From positions 1,668,633-1,732,632 of the forward strand of contig NZ_KZ987724.1 of the NCBI RefSeq assembly GCF_003614185.1: a stretch of DNA of 64,000 nt, read 5' to 3'. The translations under genes were made by a program, and so were the position numbers. The stretch comes from Paenibacillus aceti. GTDB lineage: Bacteria; Bacillota; Bacilli; Paenibacillales; Paenibacillaceae. The notes under the pieces were generated by a model that searched no databases, had not been told where the DNA came from, and saw only the letters and a program-made list of their open reading frames with translations. The first letter of the stretch is position 1; each line of letters starts with the position of its first letter. Of the stretch, positions 1 through 8,515 are shown piece by piece.

Positions 1-385
1 CCGCCGGAACAAGGCCATGGTCAATCAGCGCTTCGCCGATCGCATCCCCGACCCTGACCCGCGGATTGAGCGAGCCGTACGGGTCCTGGAAGATCAGCTG
101 GAGCTGCGGACGAATTTTGCGCATTTCCTGAGGGGATAAGGTATATAAGTCCTGCCCCTTAAAGATAATGTCCCCGGCTGTCTTCTCCGTCAGACGCACG
201 ATGCTTTTCCCAACTGTACTTTTCCCGCTGCCGGATTCCCCGACGAGTCCGAAGGTCTCCCCGGGCTGGATAGCAATACTAATATCATCTACTGCGCGCA
301 CATGACCGACCGTGCGATTCAACAGACCTGCCTTGATCGGAAAATACTTCTTCAAATGATTGACTTCCAACAATGGCTCAGACAC
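1..385 (-). CDS. Peptide ABC transporter ATP-binding protein (OppF/DppF type), partial
   Basis: N-terminal 128 residues of a second ATPase of the peptide importer; the rest lies beyond the window edge. Visible are an N-terminal stretch typical of OppF (KYFPIKAGLLNRTVGHVRAV), a Walker A motif GESGSGKST, and the Q-loop region with FQDPYGSLNPR, the usual OppF/DppF wording. It would energise peptide uptake as a heterodimer with the ATPase encoded just upstream. The start is a GTG at 385, preceded by AAGGAGG at good spacing, and it overlaps the stop of the upstream ATPase gene by 8 bases, implying translational coupling in one operon. The exact substrate (oligopeptide, dipeptide or nickel) cannot be told from this. 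Confidence 0.88.
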   Translation of the reverse strand, partial: MSEPLLEVNHLKKYFPIKAGLLNRTVGHVRAVDDISIAIQPGETFGLVGESGSGKSTVGKSIVRLTEKTAGDIIFKGQDLYTLSPQEMRKIRPQLQLIFQDPYGSLNPRVRVGDAIGEALIDHGLVPA

Positions 386-1367
386 GAGCAGTCGCCTCCT
401 TCTCATACAGCCAGCAAGCGACCTTCTGCTCCGTGCCTAACTCCTGCAGCTCAGGGGCTTGTACTTTGCAGATCTCCAGGCAATGCTCACAGCGATCATG
501 GAAATAGCAGGATTCCGTCAGATCTAACGGATTAGGCACTTGCCCCGGTATGGAATACAGCTCATCCTGACGCTGATTCAGAATCGGCTTCGCCTTCAGC
601 AAGCCTTGGGTATAGGGATGCCGCGGATTCGCGAACAATTCCGTCACTTCGCCCTCCTCGACCACCTTACCGGAATACATGACGATCACATAATCGGCCA
701 TCTCGGCCACGACTCCCAGATCATGCGTAATCAGCAGAATCGACATGCCTGTCTCTTCACGGAAATTACGCAGGATGTCGAGAATTTGCGCCTGAATCGT
801 CACATCCAGCGCCGTGGTCGGCTCATCGGCAATCAACAGCTTCGGCTCACAAGAGATGGCGATCGCGATCATAATCCGCTGCAGCATGCCCCCGCTAAGC
901 TCATGCGGATAGGAATTGGCGATTTGCTCCGCCCGCGAAATGCCGACCTGCTCAATCAATTCAATCGCCCGTTTACGGGCTTCCTTCTTGCTCATTCGCA
1001 AATGCTCGATCAACGGCTCCATAATCTGCTGCCCGATCGTCAGCACCGGATTCAGCGAAGACATCGGCTCCTGGAAGATCATCCCGATCTCCTTGCCGCG
1101 GATGACCCGACGCTCATTCCTGTTCAGCTTGAGCAGATCTGTTCCCTCTAGATCTATTTTGCCGCTGACTACCTTACCCGAAGGGCCTTGAATCAGACCC
1201 ATCACCGACATCGCAGTGATGCTCTTCCCGCAGCCGGATTCACCTACGATGCAGACCGTCTCTCCCTTGCGTACCTGCAGGCTGACATCGTCGACCGCCT
1301 TCACAGTCCCTTCCTCTGTATAGAAATAAGTGCTTAAATGCTCAATATCAAGCAAATGACTTGCCAT
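378..1367 (-). CDS. Peptide ABC transporter ATP-binding protein (OppD/DppD type)
   Basis: Cytoplasmic ATPase of a peptide-family importer, about 329 residues, normal length for OppD. Walker A GESGCGKS is at about residues 42-49, followed by the Q-loop FQEPMSSLNPV, signature LSGGM and Walker B LLIADEPTTALDV. The C-terminal oligopeptide-transporter extension has clustered cysteines (CYFHDRCEHCLEIC), a region reported to bind a Fe-S cluster in some homologues. I prefer the ATG at 1367 because AGGTGG lies 8 bases upstream; an in-frame GTG at 1379 is possible and would abut the permease stop. Fourth gene of the binding protein-permease-permease-ATPase-ATPase operon. Confidence 0.93.
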   Translation of the reverse strand: MASHLLDIEHLSTYFYTEEGTVKAVDDVSLQVRKGETVCIVGESGCGKSITAMSVMGLIQGPSGKVVSGKIDLEGTDLLKLNRNERRVIRGKEIGMIFQEPMSSLNPVLTIGQQIMEPLIEHLRMSKKEARKRAIELIEQVGISRAEQIANSYPHELSGGMLQRIMIAIAISCEPKLLIADEPTTALDVTIQAQILDILRNFREETGMSILLITHDLGVVAEMADYVIVMYSGKVVEEGEVTELFANPRHPYTQGLLKAKPILNQRQDELYSIPGQVPNPLDLTESCYFHDRCEHCLEICKVQAPELQELGTEQKVACWLYEKEATARV

Positions 1368-1379
1368 TATCACTGCCAC

Positions 1380-2315
1380 CTACCTTTTATGTTTGGGATC
1401 CAGCACATCTCTCAGCCCGTCGCCAAAAATATTGATCGCGATGACTGTGATGAAAATACATAGCCCCGGCGGAACCCATAGCCATGGTCTCTCCTGGAAG
1501 TCGATCAGGTTGTTAGCCGCATCGATCATATTCCCCCAGGTCGGGGTCGGCTGAATGACGCCGAGCCCGAAGAAGCTCAGCACCGATTCCATCAGGATCG
1601 AGCCGCCGATATTCAATGTGGCGATAACGATCAAGAGCGGCGTAATATTCGGCAGCAAATGATGGAACAGCTTACGGCGATCCCGCAGCCCGAGCACAAT
1701 CGTCGCCTGCATATATTCGCGCTCCCGTAGACTGAGCATCTCGCCTCTGACCAGCCGCGCCAGTCCCGGCCAGCCGACGACGCTGAGCATCAGCATGACG
1801 ATATACATCCGGTAATCCGTCGGAACCTTCCATGCCGACAGCATCGCCCCGGCGATGAACAGCAGCGGCAGACTGGGAATCGTCAACAGCAGATCCGCGA
1901 TCCTCATAATGATCTGATCCACAACGCCGCGATAATAACCGGCAATCGCGCCCAGCAAGGAACCGATGAATACCGATAGAACCATCGACGCGAAGCCGAC
2001 GGTCAAGGAGATGCGGCCGGCCAGCATGACCCGGGTCAGAATGTCGCGTCCCAGCTTATCCGTTCCGAGCCAATGCTGGGCACTCGGCGGCTTATTCATC
2101 ATCGCCAGATTGTTGTGATTGCCCGAGTATGGCGAGAAGAGCGGACCGATAAAGCATAGTAAAATCATAAATACAACCGTCACAAACCCGCTAACAGCGA
2201 GCTTATTTCTCATAAGGCGTCTGATCGATTGCCTCCACAGCGAAGACTTCGCGACTGGCGCCTTCACAGGCGTCTTCGCTCCTCCGGAGGCCAGATTACC
2301 ACTTACAGCTGACAT
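1380..2315 (-). CDS. Peptide ABC transporter permease (OppC/DppC type)
   Basis: Inner-membrane permease of the peptide importer, with about six membrane helices. The first helix follows a basic N-terminal stretch (SIRRLMRNKLAVSGF). It has the OppC N-terminal domain, the phrase HWLGTDKLGRDILTR typical of DppC/OppC, and the cytoplasmic EAA loop (GLRDRRKLFHHLLPN) that docks on the ATPase. Two in-frame ATGs exist: the one at 2324 is only 2 bases from TAAGGAGG, so the ATG at 2315 (spacing 11) is more plausible. The gene sits 16 bases after the other permease and just ahead of the first ATPase. Confidence 0.92.
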   Translation of the reverse strand: MSAVSGNLASGGAKTPVKAPVAKSSLWRQSIRRLMRNKLAVSGFVTVVFMILLCFIGPLFSPYSGNHNNLAMMNKPPSAQHWLGTDKLGRDILTRVMLAGRISLTVGFASMVLSVFIGSLLGAIAGYYRGVVDQIIMRIADLLLTIPSLPLLFIAGAMLSAWKVPTDYRMYIVMLMLSVVGWPGLARLVRGEMLSLREREYMQATIVLGLRDRRKLFHHLLPNITPLLIVIATLNIGGSILMESVLSFFGLGVIQPTPTWGNMIDAANNLIDFQERPWLWVPPGLCIFITVIAINIFGDGLRDVLDPKHKR

Positions 2316-2331
2316 AGGGCACATGACCTCC

Positions 2332-3285
2332 TTATAGTTTGACTCGTGGATCAGCCAGTTTATAGAGCAAATCCGACAGCAAAGTCCCGATCACCGTCAG
2401 AATGGCAATGAACATCGTAAATCCCATCAATAGCGGATAATCCCGCGATGAGAAGGAAGACATATAGAGCTGGCCGATTCCGGGCCAGTTAAATATTTTC
2501 TCAATGATCAAAGAACCTCCAAACAAGCCCGGCAGCTCGAAGCCCACCAGAGTGATCGCCGGAAGCAGCGCATTGCGCAGAGCATGTGTGAACAGGACCT
2601 TGCGTTCCTTCAGCCCCTTGGCCCGGGCCGTCCGGATATAATCCTGCTTGATGACATCGATCATATTGCTGCGGAAATAACGGGTTAAGGAACCGAGGCT
2701 AAGCAGCGTCATGACCATAACCGGCAGCGCCATATGCTGAATCACTTCCTTAACATAAGCGAGCCCGGTCGCGTTGCTGCCTGTCGTTGTCATGCCCCCA
2801 GGAGGCAGCCATTTCAAATCGACCGCGAAGCCCTTGATTAACAGCAGGCCGATGAAGAAGGACGGAATCGACATGGCGGCGAAGATAATGACCATGATTA
2901 AGGAATCGAACAGGGAGTATTGCTTGTATGCGGCGATGACACCGATAATGACGGAAATCAGCCAGGTAAAGAAGGTTGATACAATCGCCAGCAAGAAGGA
3001 GTTCCAGATATATTCATTAAAAAGCTGCAGAACCGGCTTCTGCTGGGCCAATGAATATCCGAAATTACCGTGGAAGGCGTTCTTCATCCATATAGCGTAG
3101 CGTTCTAGAACCGGTTTATTAAGTCCGTATATTTGTCGGAGCTCCTCCTTGCGTTCCGGACTGAGCTTCAAATTGCCGCTTATGAAATCACCAGGGGTAA
3201 AGGCATATAAGCAAAATATAAGCAAGGAAGCGGCGAATAAAATAATTATCATATAAGTGAGACGTTTAACAAGATATGTACTCAT
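2332..3285 (-). CDS. Peptide ABC transporter permease (OppB/DppB type)
   Basis: Second integral-membrane permease of the peptide importer. It starts MSTYLVKRLTYMI, the usual OppB/DppB opening in which a basic residue pair precedes the first membrane helix, and carries the EAA loop GLKERKVLFTHALRNALLP. About six membrane helices, 317 residues, normal for the family. The start at 3285 is chosen because AAGGAG lies 6 bases upstream; a further in-frame ATG at 3306 adds seven residues that do not look like OppB. Lies 63 bases after the binding-protein gene in the same operon. Confidence 0.92.
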   Translation of the reverse strand: MSTYLVKRLTYMIIILFAASLLIFCLYAFTPGDFISGNLKLSPERKEELRQIYGLNKPVLERYAIWMKNAFHGNFGYSLAQQKPVLQLFNEYIWNSFLLAIVSTFFTWLISVIIGVIAAYKQYSLFDSLIMVIIFAAMSIPSFFIGLLLIKGFAVDLKWLPPGGMTTTGSNATGLAYVKEVIQHMALPVMVMTLLSLGSLTRYFRSNMIDVIKQDYIRTARAKGLKERKVLFTHALRNALLPAITLVGFELPGLFGGSLIIEKIFNWPGIGQLYMSSFSSRDYPLLMGFTMFIAILTVIGTLLSDLLYKLADPRVKL

Positions 3286-3348
3286 GATCGGCTCCTTATG
3301 ATGCATCCCCCATACTGCCAGGCAGTACAGGGGATGGCGGTTAATAAT

Positions 3349-5073
3349 TTATTTCAGAGACCAATTATTCACATCCTGGAAGCCAGCGAACGGATTGTTC
3401 ACCACGCCGTCCAGACGGCCGTTGTAAGCATAATAGCTCTTTCTGTAGCTTGTAAAAATAATCGGCAGCTCATCGTTCAAAATTTTGTACATTTCCGCAT
3501 AATACTTCTTGCGCTGCTCTGTATCGCTAGTGGACAGGGCATCAAAATACAATTCCTTCACCTTCGGATTGTCGTAGCCCTTCACTTCGCCGTTGATGAA
3601 CTGCTGCACGCCATCGGATGGATCGCTCAGAATTGGCGTTGAGAAGGAGACGAGATCATAGTCGCCACTTTCGTACTTATCCACCAGCGCGTTGAAGTCG
3701 GCAAATACCTCCGGCTGGAAGTCCACACCGATTTCCTTGAAGCCCTCAGTAGCCAGTGCGATGAAGATATCCGTAGACGGACTCTTGCTGCCCAGGAAAT
3801 GCAAGGTCAGCTTCTTGCCATCCTTCTCGCGGATTCCATCTGAGCCGACGGTCCAGCCTGCTTCTTCCAGCAATTGCTTCGCTTTTTCCGGATCATACTC
3901 ATAAGGGTTGATTCCTTCCTCCGTATAAGACCAGGAGATCGGCGCCGTTGGAATATTAGCGACCTGTCCCGCTCCTTGGTTGGCCTCAACATAGATGCTT
4001 TGCCGATCCAACCCATAGGTAATCGCTTGACGCACTTTCTTATCCGCATAGGTCTCATGCTGCAGATTAACTCCGAGATATCCGTATACGCTTGGTGTGT
4101 AAGGAACGATATTCAAGTAACCCATATTCTTCAGCTTCTTCAGATTGTCCTCAGTTGCCGTGAAGGAACCATAGTCCACTTCGCCAGTCTCCAGATACTG
4201 CCAAGTATCTCCCTCGGAGGTTTTATAGATGAAATGCTCAGTCTTTGGCTTGCCCAGATAGAAATATTCATTGGCTACGAAGCGAACCTCCTGACCTGGG
4301 ATGAACTTCTCCAGCTTGTAAGGGCCATTGCCGACCGGGTTCTCGTGCAGCTTCCTAATGTATTCGAGATCACCGAATTTATAATCCTTGCCGTAATAAG
4401 CCTTGGACAGAACCTCGCCGCCAAGTGTGATCGGTGCCGTTGCGATCGGCTTCTCCAGGGTTACTGATACGGTCAGCGGATCGCTAACCTGGATGCCTTC
4501 GATCGAAGTGGCTTTGCCTTCTTTATAATCTTGTCCGCCCTTGATGCCAATCGCCGTAATGATCGAATCGCCGTCATAGGCTTTGTCGTACAGCAGCGTC
4601 CAGGTAAAGGCCACATCCTCCGCCGTCATCGGCGAGCCATCGCTGAATTTCAAATCTTTGCGTAGATGGAAGGTATATGTGAGTTGATCATCGGATACGT
4701 CCCAGCTCTCGGCAAGCTCTGGAACCGGTAAGCCTTGCTCATCCTGGGTGACCAGTCTGGAGTACAACAACGACGATACGTTGCCATCATAACCGCTTTG
4801 GTGAAAATAAGGCGTAAATGCACCGCTCGGGTTCTTCAACCCGACGATGATCGTATCCGTGCGTTTCTGCGCCAATGCCGGTAATTTCGACATATCACTG
4901 GCCGCAATTGGCTGGTCATCGGTGACTGCACTGTTCTCCGCGCTGGTATTGGCCGCTACATTGCTTGATTCGGAACCTGCTGCGGTATTATTCCCACCGC
5001 CACTAGAGCAAGCCGATAGTAACAATGAACCCGCTAGTATTAACGTAGTCAATAGAATTGCACTCTTTCTCAT
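3349..5073 (-). CDS. Peptide ABC transporter substrate-binding lipoprotein (SBP family 5)
   Basis: Extracellular lipid-anchored receptor of the peptide importer. The start at 5073 gives a short basic n-region, hydrophobic core and lipobox LSAC with the lipidated Cys at residue 22, then a Gly/Ser/Asn-rich linker. An upstream ATG at 5130 would bury the signal peptide and lacks a ribosome site, whereas GGAGAGG precedes 5073. The mature part has family 5 wording: DLKFSDGSPMTAEDVAFTW, VGNGPYKLEKF and KVRQAITYGLDRQ. About 574 residues, normal for OppA/DppA. It is the first gene of the operon and has its own strong promoter (5192-5220), consistent with binding protein made in excess. Confidence 0.93.
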   Translation of the reverse strand: MRKSAILLTTLILAGSLLLSACSSGGGNNTAAGSESSNVAANTSAENSAVTDDQPIAASDMSKLPALAQKRTDTIIVGLKNPSGAFTPYFHQSGYDGNVSSLLYSRLVTQDEQGLPVPELAESWDVSDDQLTYTFHLRKDLKFSDGSPMTAEDVAFTWTLLYDKAYDGDSIITAIGIKGGQDYKEGKATSIEGIQVSDPLTVSVTLEKPIATAPITLGGEVLSKAYYGKDYKFGDLEYIRKLHENPVGNGPYKLEKFIPGQEVRFVANEYFYLGKPKTEHFIYKTSEGDTWQYLETGEVDYGSFTATEDNLKKLKNMGYLNIVPYTPSVYGYLGVNLQHETYADKKVRQAITYGLDRQSIYVEANQGAGQVANIPTAPISWSYTEEGINPYEYDPEKAKQLLEEAGWTVGSDGIREKDGKKLTLHFLGSKSPSTDIFIALATEGFKEIGVDFQPEVFADFNALVDKYESGDYDLVSFSTPILSDPSDGVQQFINGEVKGYDNPKVKELYFDALSTSDTEQRKKYYAEMYKILNDELPIIFTSYRKSYYAYNGRLDGVVNNPFAGFQDVNNWSLK

Positions 5074-5191
5074 GAACCTCTCCTGCCCCTCTGTAAATAT
5101 AAATTTGACTTCAACATCTGAGTAGTTCATCCTATGTACATAACCCTATTATTCCGACAGACTCAGTATGTTTTAAAATCCGTTAGTGCTT

Positions 5192-5220
5192 ATTATAAGT
5201 ATGTCTATCGGTTCTGTAAA
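5192..5220 (-). promoter_or_regulatory. Sigma-A type promoter of the peptide importer operon
   Basis: On the minus strand TTTACA (5215-5220) and TATAAT (5192-5197) are separated by exactly 17 bases, close to the vegetative consensus. Transcription would start near 5185 and leave a leader of about 110 bases before the binding-protein gene. It lies between the regulator gene terminator (5262-5298) and the importer. Confidence 0.7.
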
Positions 5221-5261
5221 GAGAGAACTGAAAAATATTTCTCAATATAGCGAAACTAAAA

Positions 5262-5298
5262 AAAGCCCTTCCCTCCAAAAACACGAGGAAAAGGCTTT
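5262..5298 (-). terminator. Rho-independent terminator of the wHTH regulator gene
   Basis: Directly after the stop of the regulator at 5304. On the minus strand AAAGCC-TTT-TCCTC pairs with GAGGGA-AG-GGCTTT and is followed by a T run. It separates the regulator transcript from the importer operon, which has its own promoter. Confidence 0.7.
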
Positions 5299-5303
5299 GC
5301 GAT

Positions 5304-6212
5304 CTATTTTTCAATATAATCGATTAATTTGCTCTGAAATTCATGCAGCGCTTTGCGTCGTAGGCTGTACTCGGAAGCCGTCTCGCCCTGAATATGAACA
5401 TAGATCAGCCCGGCACTTCGCAGCTTCGAAATATGATCGTGGGTAATCCCTTTGGACAGCTTCATCTCTCGTACAATTTCAATAAAGGTACGCGGTCCCT
5501 GATGTAAATAACGGAGTATCCTAAGTCGGCTCTTCTCGGATATCGCACGGATCATGCGAAAATCATGCGCAGGCATGAAATTCTCCTGTTGGCAGTCCGT
5601 CCGGGAGGAATAGTGACAGAAGATTACATTTCCATACTGAATAATGACATTCATCGGTTGAAAATGATACTGCGGAACCAGCAGCAGCTTGTCCACCCCG
5701 GGAACGGGCTCGAACACCAGGCCATTCGTCGTCTCGTCAATGAAGGCTTCCTGATCCATCCGGGCCATAGCGGCCTGTCTTTCCTGATAATGCTCCAGTA
5801 GTAAATGATGGATCGCCGGAACAGATTTCTCGAAATATTGCCGGTTCCATTCGCTGAATACCGCAATCATCCGCTGCTGAAATTCCCCCATATTAGCCGG
5901 AAATTGATTGCCGTAAGGAGCGAATAATTCATACAGGTCTCCCGCCGAGAGCGTTTGCAGCCAGTCGATCACCTCACTGATTTCCTCTTTTCCCGTGGAC
6001 AACAGGATGAGCAGATAGGTGAACTTCCAATCTCCATTTACCTCCAGCTCATCAAGCATCGCGCCCAGCTCAGGCGTAATTTGCTGCCTAACATCCCGCG
6101 CCCAGTTCTGTGTCAGATCGATTTTCTTATGGGATTTACGGCAGATATAGCTATGTAAGCTGCTCATAAATTCGAATTTGCGGCTATATTGTATGTCTAA
6201 CTGGTACGCCAC
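5304..6212 (-). CDS. ArsR-type winged-helix transcriptional regulator, long form
   Basis: Probable DNA-binding regulator of the adjacent peptide importer. About 302 residues, much longer than classic ArsR (about 100). The first 200 residues form a helical-plus-sheet domain of unassigned function; the last 90 form a winged helix with the ArsR-like phrases SEKSRLRILRYLHQGPRTFIEIV and GITHDHISKLRSAGLIYVH. The start is GTG at 6212 with GGAG upstream. It is a paralogue of the protein at 46912-47829 (same N-terminal MAY opening, similar EPVPGVDKLLLVPQYHFQP versus QELPVQHIILVPSIHFRP, same wHTH position). Both sit beside a transporter. The effector is unknown; regulation of the importer is inferred from position only. 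Confidence 0.8.
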   Translation of the reverse strand: MAYQLDIQYSRKFEFMSSLHSYICRKSHKKIDLTQNWARDVRQQITPELGAMLDELEVNGDWKFTYLLILLSTGKEEISEVIDWLQTLSAGDLYELFAPYGNQFPANMGEFQQRMIAVFSEWNRQYFEKSVPAIHHLLLEHYQERQAAMARMDQEAFIDETTNGLVFEPVPGVDKLLLVPQYHFQPMNVIIQYGNVIFCHYSSRTDCQQENFMPAHDFRMIRAISEKSRLRILRYLHQGPRTFIEIVREMKLSKGITHDHISKLRSAGLIYVHIQGETASEYSLRRKALHEFQSKLIDYIEK

Positions 6213-6254
6213 CTATCTCCACTTCCTCGCTCAATTTAAATATGCATCTGTTGT

Positions 6255-6295
6255 AAAAGAAGGACACGATGAAATGCTCACCGTGCCCTTCTTTT
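6255..6295. terminator. Bidirectional-looking hairpin terminator
   Basis: AAGAAGGACACG pairs with CGTGCCCTTCTT across a short loop, with A-rich and T-rich flanks on both sides. Lies just after the stop of the CorC-family gene (6305) and upstream of the regulator gene; on the minus strand it would end the CorC transcript. Confidence 0.75.
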
Positions 6296-6304
6296 ATCTA
6301 TAGT

Positions 6305-7624
6305 TTAAGCGCCAGCTTCCTCTAGCGGAATAAATTCCTGCTGCAGAAATTTGACGCGCGAAATTCTCTTGTTGTCTGTTTCCTCTATGATGTACAAACA
6401 GCCGTCATACTCTACAGTTTGGCCTACCTGGGGAGGTAGCACCTCAATTCTAGAATAGAGCCAGCCGCCAATCGTGTCATAATCATCCGAATCCAATTCC
6501 AGTCCGAAGCGATCATTGATCGATTCGATCAGCATCAAACCGTCGATCGAGTATACATTCTCTTCGATTTGCTCGATGCCCGGGCGCTCTTCGTCAAATT
6601 CATCCTGTATTTCCCCGATAATCTCCTCGATGATATCCTCCAGCGTGACCAGACCGGACGTTCCGCCATATTCATCGATCAGAATCGCAATCTGGCATTT
6701 GCTTCGCTGCATCTGCTTCATCAGATTACTGATCGGCATGGACTCAGGAACCGCTATAATGGGACGGATCAGAGGATGATAGTCATCCGACTCGGAACGG
6801 ATCAAATCCTTGATATGAATAAAGCCTATAATATGGTCTTTATCTTGATTACATACCGGGTACCGGGTACGTTTGCCATCCAGAGCAATCTCCAGATTCT
6901 CATCCATCGTATTCTGCGTATATAGACAGATCATTTCCGTACGCGGTATCATCACTTCTCTTGCTGTTGTATCTGCAAATTCGAATATATTATCAACCAG
7001 AGACATCTCAGTACTATCGATCAGGCCACTCTCACTGCTCTCCTTCATCATGACACGGATCTCTTCCTCCGTATGCAATGATTCCAGCCCAGAGACCGGC
7101 GTAATTCCGAATAATCTCAATAAGCCTGAAGACATGCGATTCAGCACCCATACTGCCGGGTACATGATTCTATAGAATACCTTCATTGGCGGAGCTAATA
7201 ATAGGGTTACGGATTCGGCTTTGCGTACAGCGATCGTCTTAGGGGCAAGCTCCCCAAGCACCACATGAAGCATGGCGATACACACAAATGCCAGAATCAG
7301 TGAAGTCACATGCACAGCGCTCTCGCCCATACCTGCCCATGCGAACAATGGAGCTAGCATTCGAGCCACGACGGGCTCACCAAGGAAGCCTAACCCTAAT
7401 GAACATAGCGTAATTCCGAGCTGGCAGGCTGATAAATAGCCTTCCAGATGATTCAATAAATGCTTAGCAGTGACAGCACTCTTACGTCCTTCTTCGACCA
7501 AAGCATCAATCCGGCCGCTCCTGATCTTTACGATGGCGAACTCAGCCGATACGAAAAAACCATTTAGCAAGACCAATAACAGCATTAGTCCTAATGAAAA
7601 AAGACTTGGTAAAGGGTCAGTCAA
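6305..7624 (-). CDS. Hemolysin/CorC family membrane protein (DUF21, CBS pair, CorC_HlyC domain)
   Basis: Integral membrane protein of the CNNM/CorC group, often linked to Mg2+ or Co2+ efflux. About 439 residues, normal length. The DUF21 membrane domain covers about residues 1-200 with three to four helices (GLMLLLVLLNGFFVSAEFAIVK opens it). A CBS pair follows, opened by VMIPRTEMICLYT, with IGFIHIKDLI and IAILIDEYGGTSGLVTLEDIIEEIIGEI, and a C-terminal CorC_HlyC domain. The start appears to be TTG at 7624 because an in-frame TAA lies 18 codon-bases upstream; the ribosome site there (AGGA) is weak, while a perfect AAGGAGG lies about 45 bases further upstream and cannot serve this frame. Ion specificity is not visible. 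Confidence 0.85.
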   Translation of the reverse strand: MTDPLPSLFSLGLMLLLVLLNGFFVSAEFAIVKIRSGRIDALVEEGRKSAVTAKHLLNHLEGYLSACQLGITLCSLGLGFLGEPVVARMLAPLFAWAGMGESAVHVTSLILAFVCIAMLHVVLGELAPKTIAVRKAESVTLLLAPPMKVFYRIMYPAVWVLNRMSSGLLRLFGITPVSGLESLHTEEEIRVMMKESSESGLIDSTEMSLVDNIFEFADTTAREVMIPRTEMICLYTQNTMDENLEIALDGKRTRYPVCNQDKDHIIGFIHIKDLIRSESDDYHPLIRPIIAVPESMPISNLMKQMQRSKCQIAILIDEYGGTSGLVTLEDIIEEIIGEIQDEFDEERPGIEQIEENVYSIDGLMLIESINDRFGLELDSDDYDTIGGWLYSRIEVLPPQVGQTVEYDGCLYIIEETDNKRISRVKFLQQEFIPLEEAGA

Positions 7625-7790
7625 TACGGATCCTATTCCCGCTTACTTACGGAGAATAGGTGCACCTCCTTCGCGGTATAAAATAATATTGTTGTTTATT
7701 ACGGTTATATATCGTCAACTCCCCAACGAACTCATCTCCTTTTGAAGTCGGTTTTCTTATCAAAAGCCAACTTTTTGAACTATATCTATA

Positions 7791-7830
7791 ATTATATTAT
7801 TATACACTACACAGTCAAACCATAGTGTAT
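7791..7830 (-). promoter_or_regulatory. Promoter of the CorC-family gene with flanking inverted repeat
   Basis: On the minus strand TTGACT (7813-7818) and TATAAT (7791-7796) are 16 bases apart. The -35 box sits between the arms of an 8-bp perfect inverted repeat, ATACACTA (7802-7809) and TAGTGTAT (7823-7830), a plausible operator. The transcript would carry a leader of about 160 bases; apart from an isolated AAGGAGG near 7670 nothing recognisable is in that leader. Confidence 0.6.
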
Positions 7831-7881
7831 GACTGGAGTTAAGGCGTTTTTTATGAAAATTTTCTACCTCTCTACATAACA

Positions 7882-7920
7882 GGAAAGAGCCCCCTTATCA
7901 TACAGGAGGCTTCTCTTTCC
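7882..7920 (-). terminator. Terminator after gerQ
   Basis: Just downstream of the gerQ stop. On the minus strand GGAAAGA-GAA-GCCTCC pairs with GGGGGC-TCTTTCC. The following T-rich tract is short, so efficiency is uncertain. Confidence 0.55.
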
Positions 7921-7932
7921 AGCGGATCGTTC

Positions 7933-8469
7933 TTAGCGACAACCTCTTGTCGGAGGTACGCTGCCAGTAGCATATGGATATTGATAATTCAGAGGCTCAT
8001 CAAATGTAGCATAATCGAGGTTAACCATCAGCAGAACTGTTCTCACTCCCGTGTTGGGATCACTGATAATGATATGATCGCGCCCGGCCGCTTCCAGCAC
8101 ACCCTTGAAGATTTTGGCATTCCATTCCGAATTGTTCTCGTAGGTCATATAGAAAGTTCCGACTTTTCCCAGATTCATACGCAGAATATTCTCGATAAAA
8201 GATTGCTCAAAAGCCGGTGTCTGCGTAGGCACGACCGTACCTGTGGAGGTCATGGGACTGCCCGAAGGTACTTGCGGTGGCATCCCGGAAGTTTGGGTCT
8301 GCGGGTTATACATTTGCGGAGCATTCGATTGACCGGATGGCATCTGGCCCATTGGCATTTGACCTGTAGGCATCTGTCCTGATGGCATGCCGTAGGTGCC
8401 TACCCCTGGATAATTGCCAGGAGCAGTATTTCCAATCTTATAGCTTACTGGGCGGTAGGGTGTAAACAT
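7933..8469 (-). CDS. gerQ: Spore coat protein GerQ
   Basis: Outer-coat protein needed for the cortex hydrolase CwlJ to function during germination; in Bacillus subtilis it is cross-linked by transglutaminase. About 178 residues. The N-terminal half is low complexity with repeats of the type SGQMPTGQMPMGQMP (about residues 28-50) and many Gln residues. The conserved C-terminal domain contains SFIENILRMNLGKVGTFYMT and KIFKGVLEAAGRDHIIISD, the GerQ signature. Start ATG with TAAGGAGG upstream. It follows cwlJ directly, the same pairing as in Bacillus, here as a cwlJ-gerQ operon. Confidence 0.93.
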   Translation of the reverse strand: MFTPYRPVSYKIGNTAPGNYPGVGTYGMPSGQMPTGQMPMGQMPSGQSNAPQMYNPQTQTSGMPPQVPSGSPMTSTGTVVPTQTPAFEQSFIENILRMNLGKVGTFYMTYENNSEWNAKIFKGVLEAAGRDHIIISDPNTGVRTVLLMVNLDYATFDEPLNYQYPYATGSVPPTRGCR

Positions 8470-8515
8470 GGATCTTTTTCCTCCTTAAAATTAAAACTTA
8501 TTTCTTCCGACTTGA

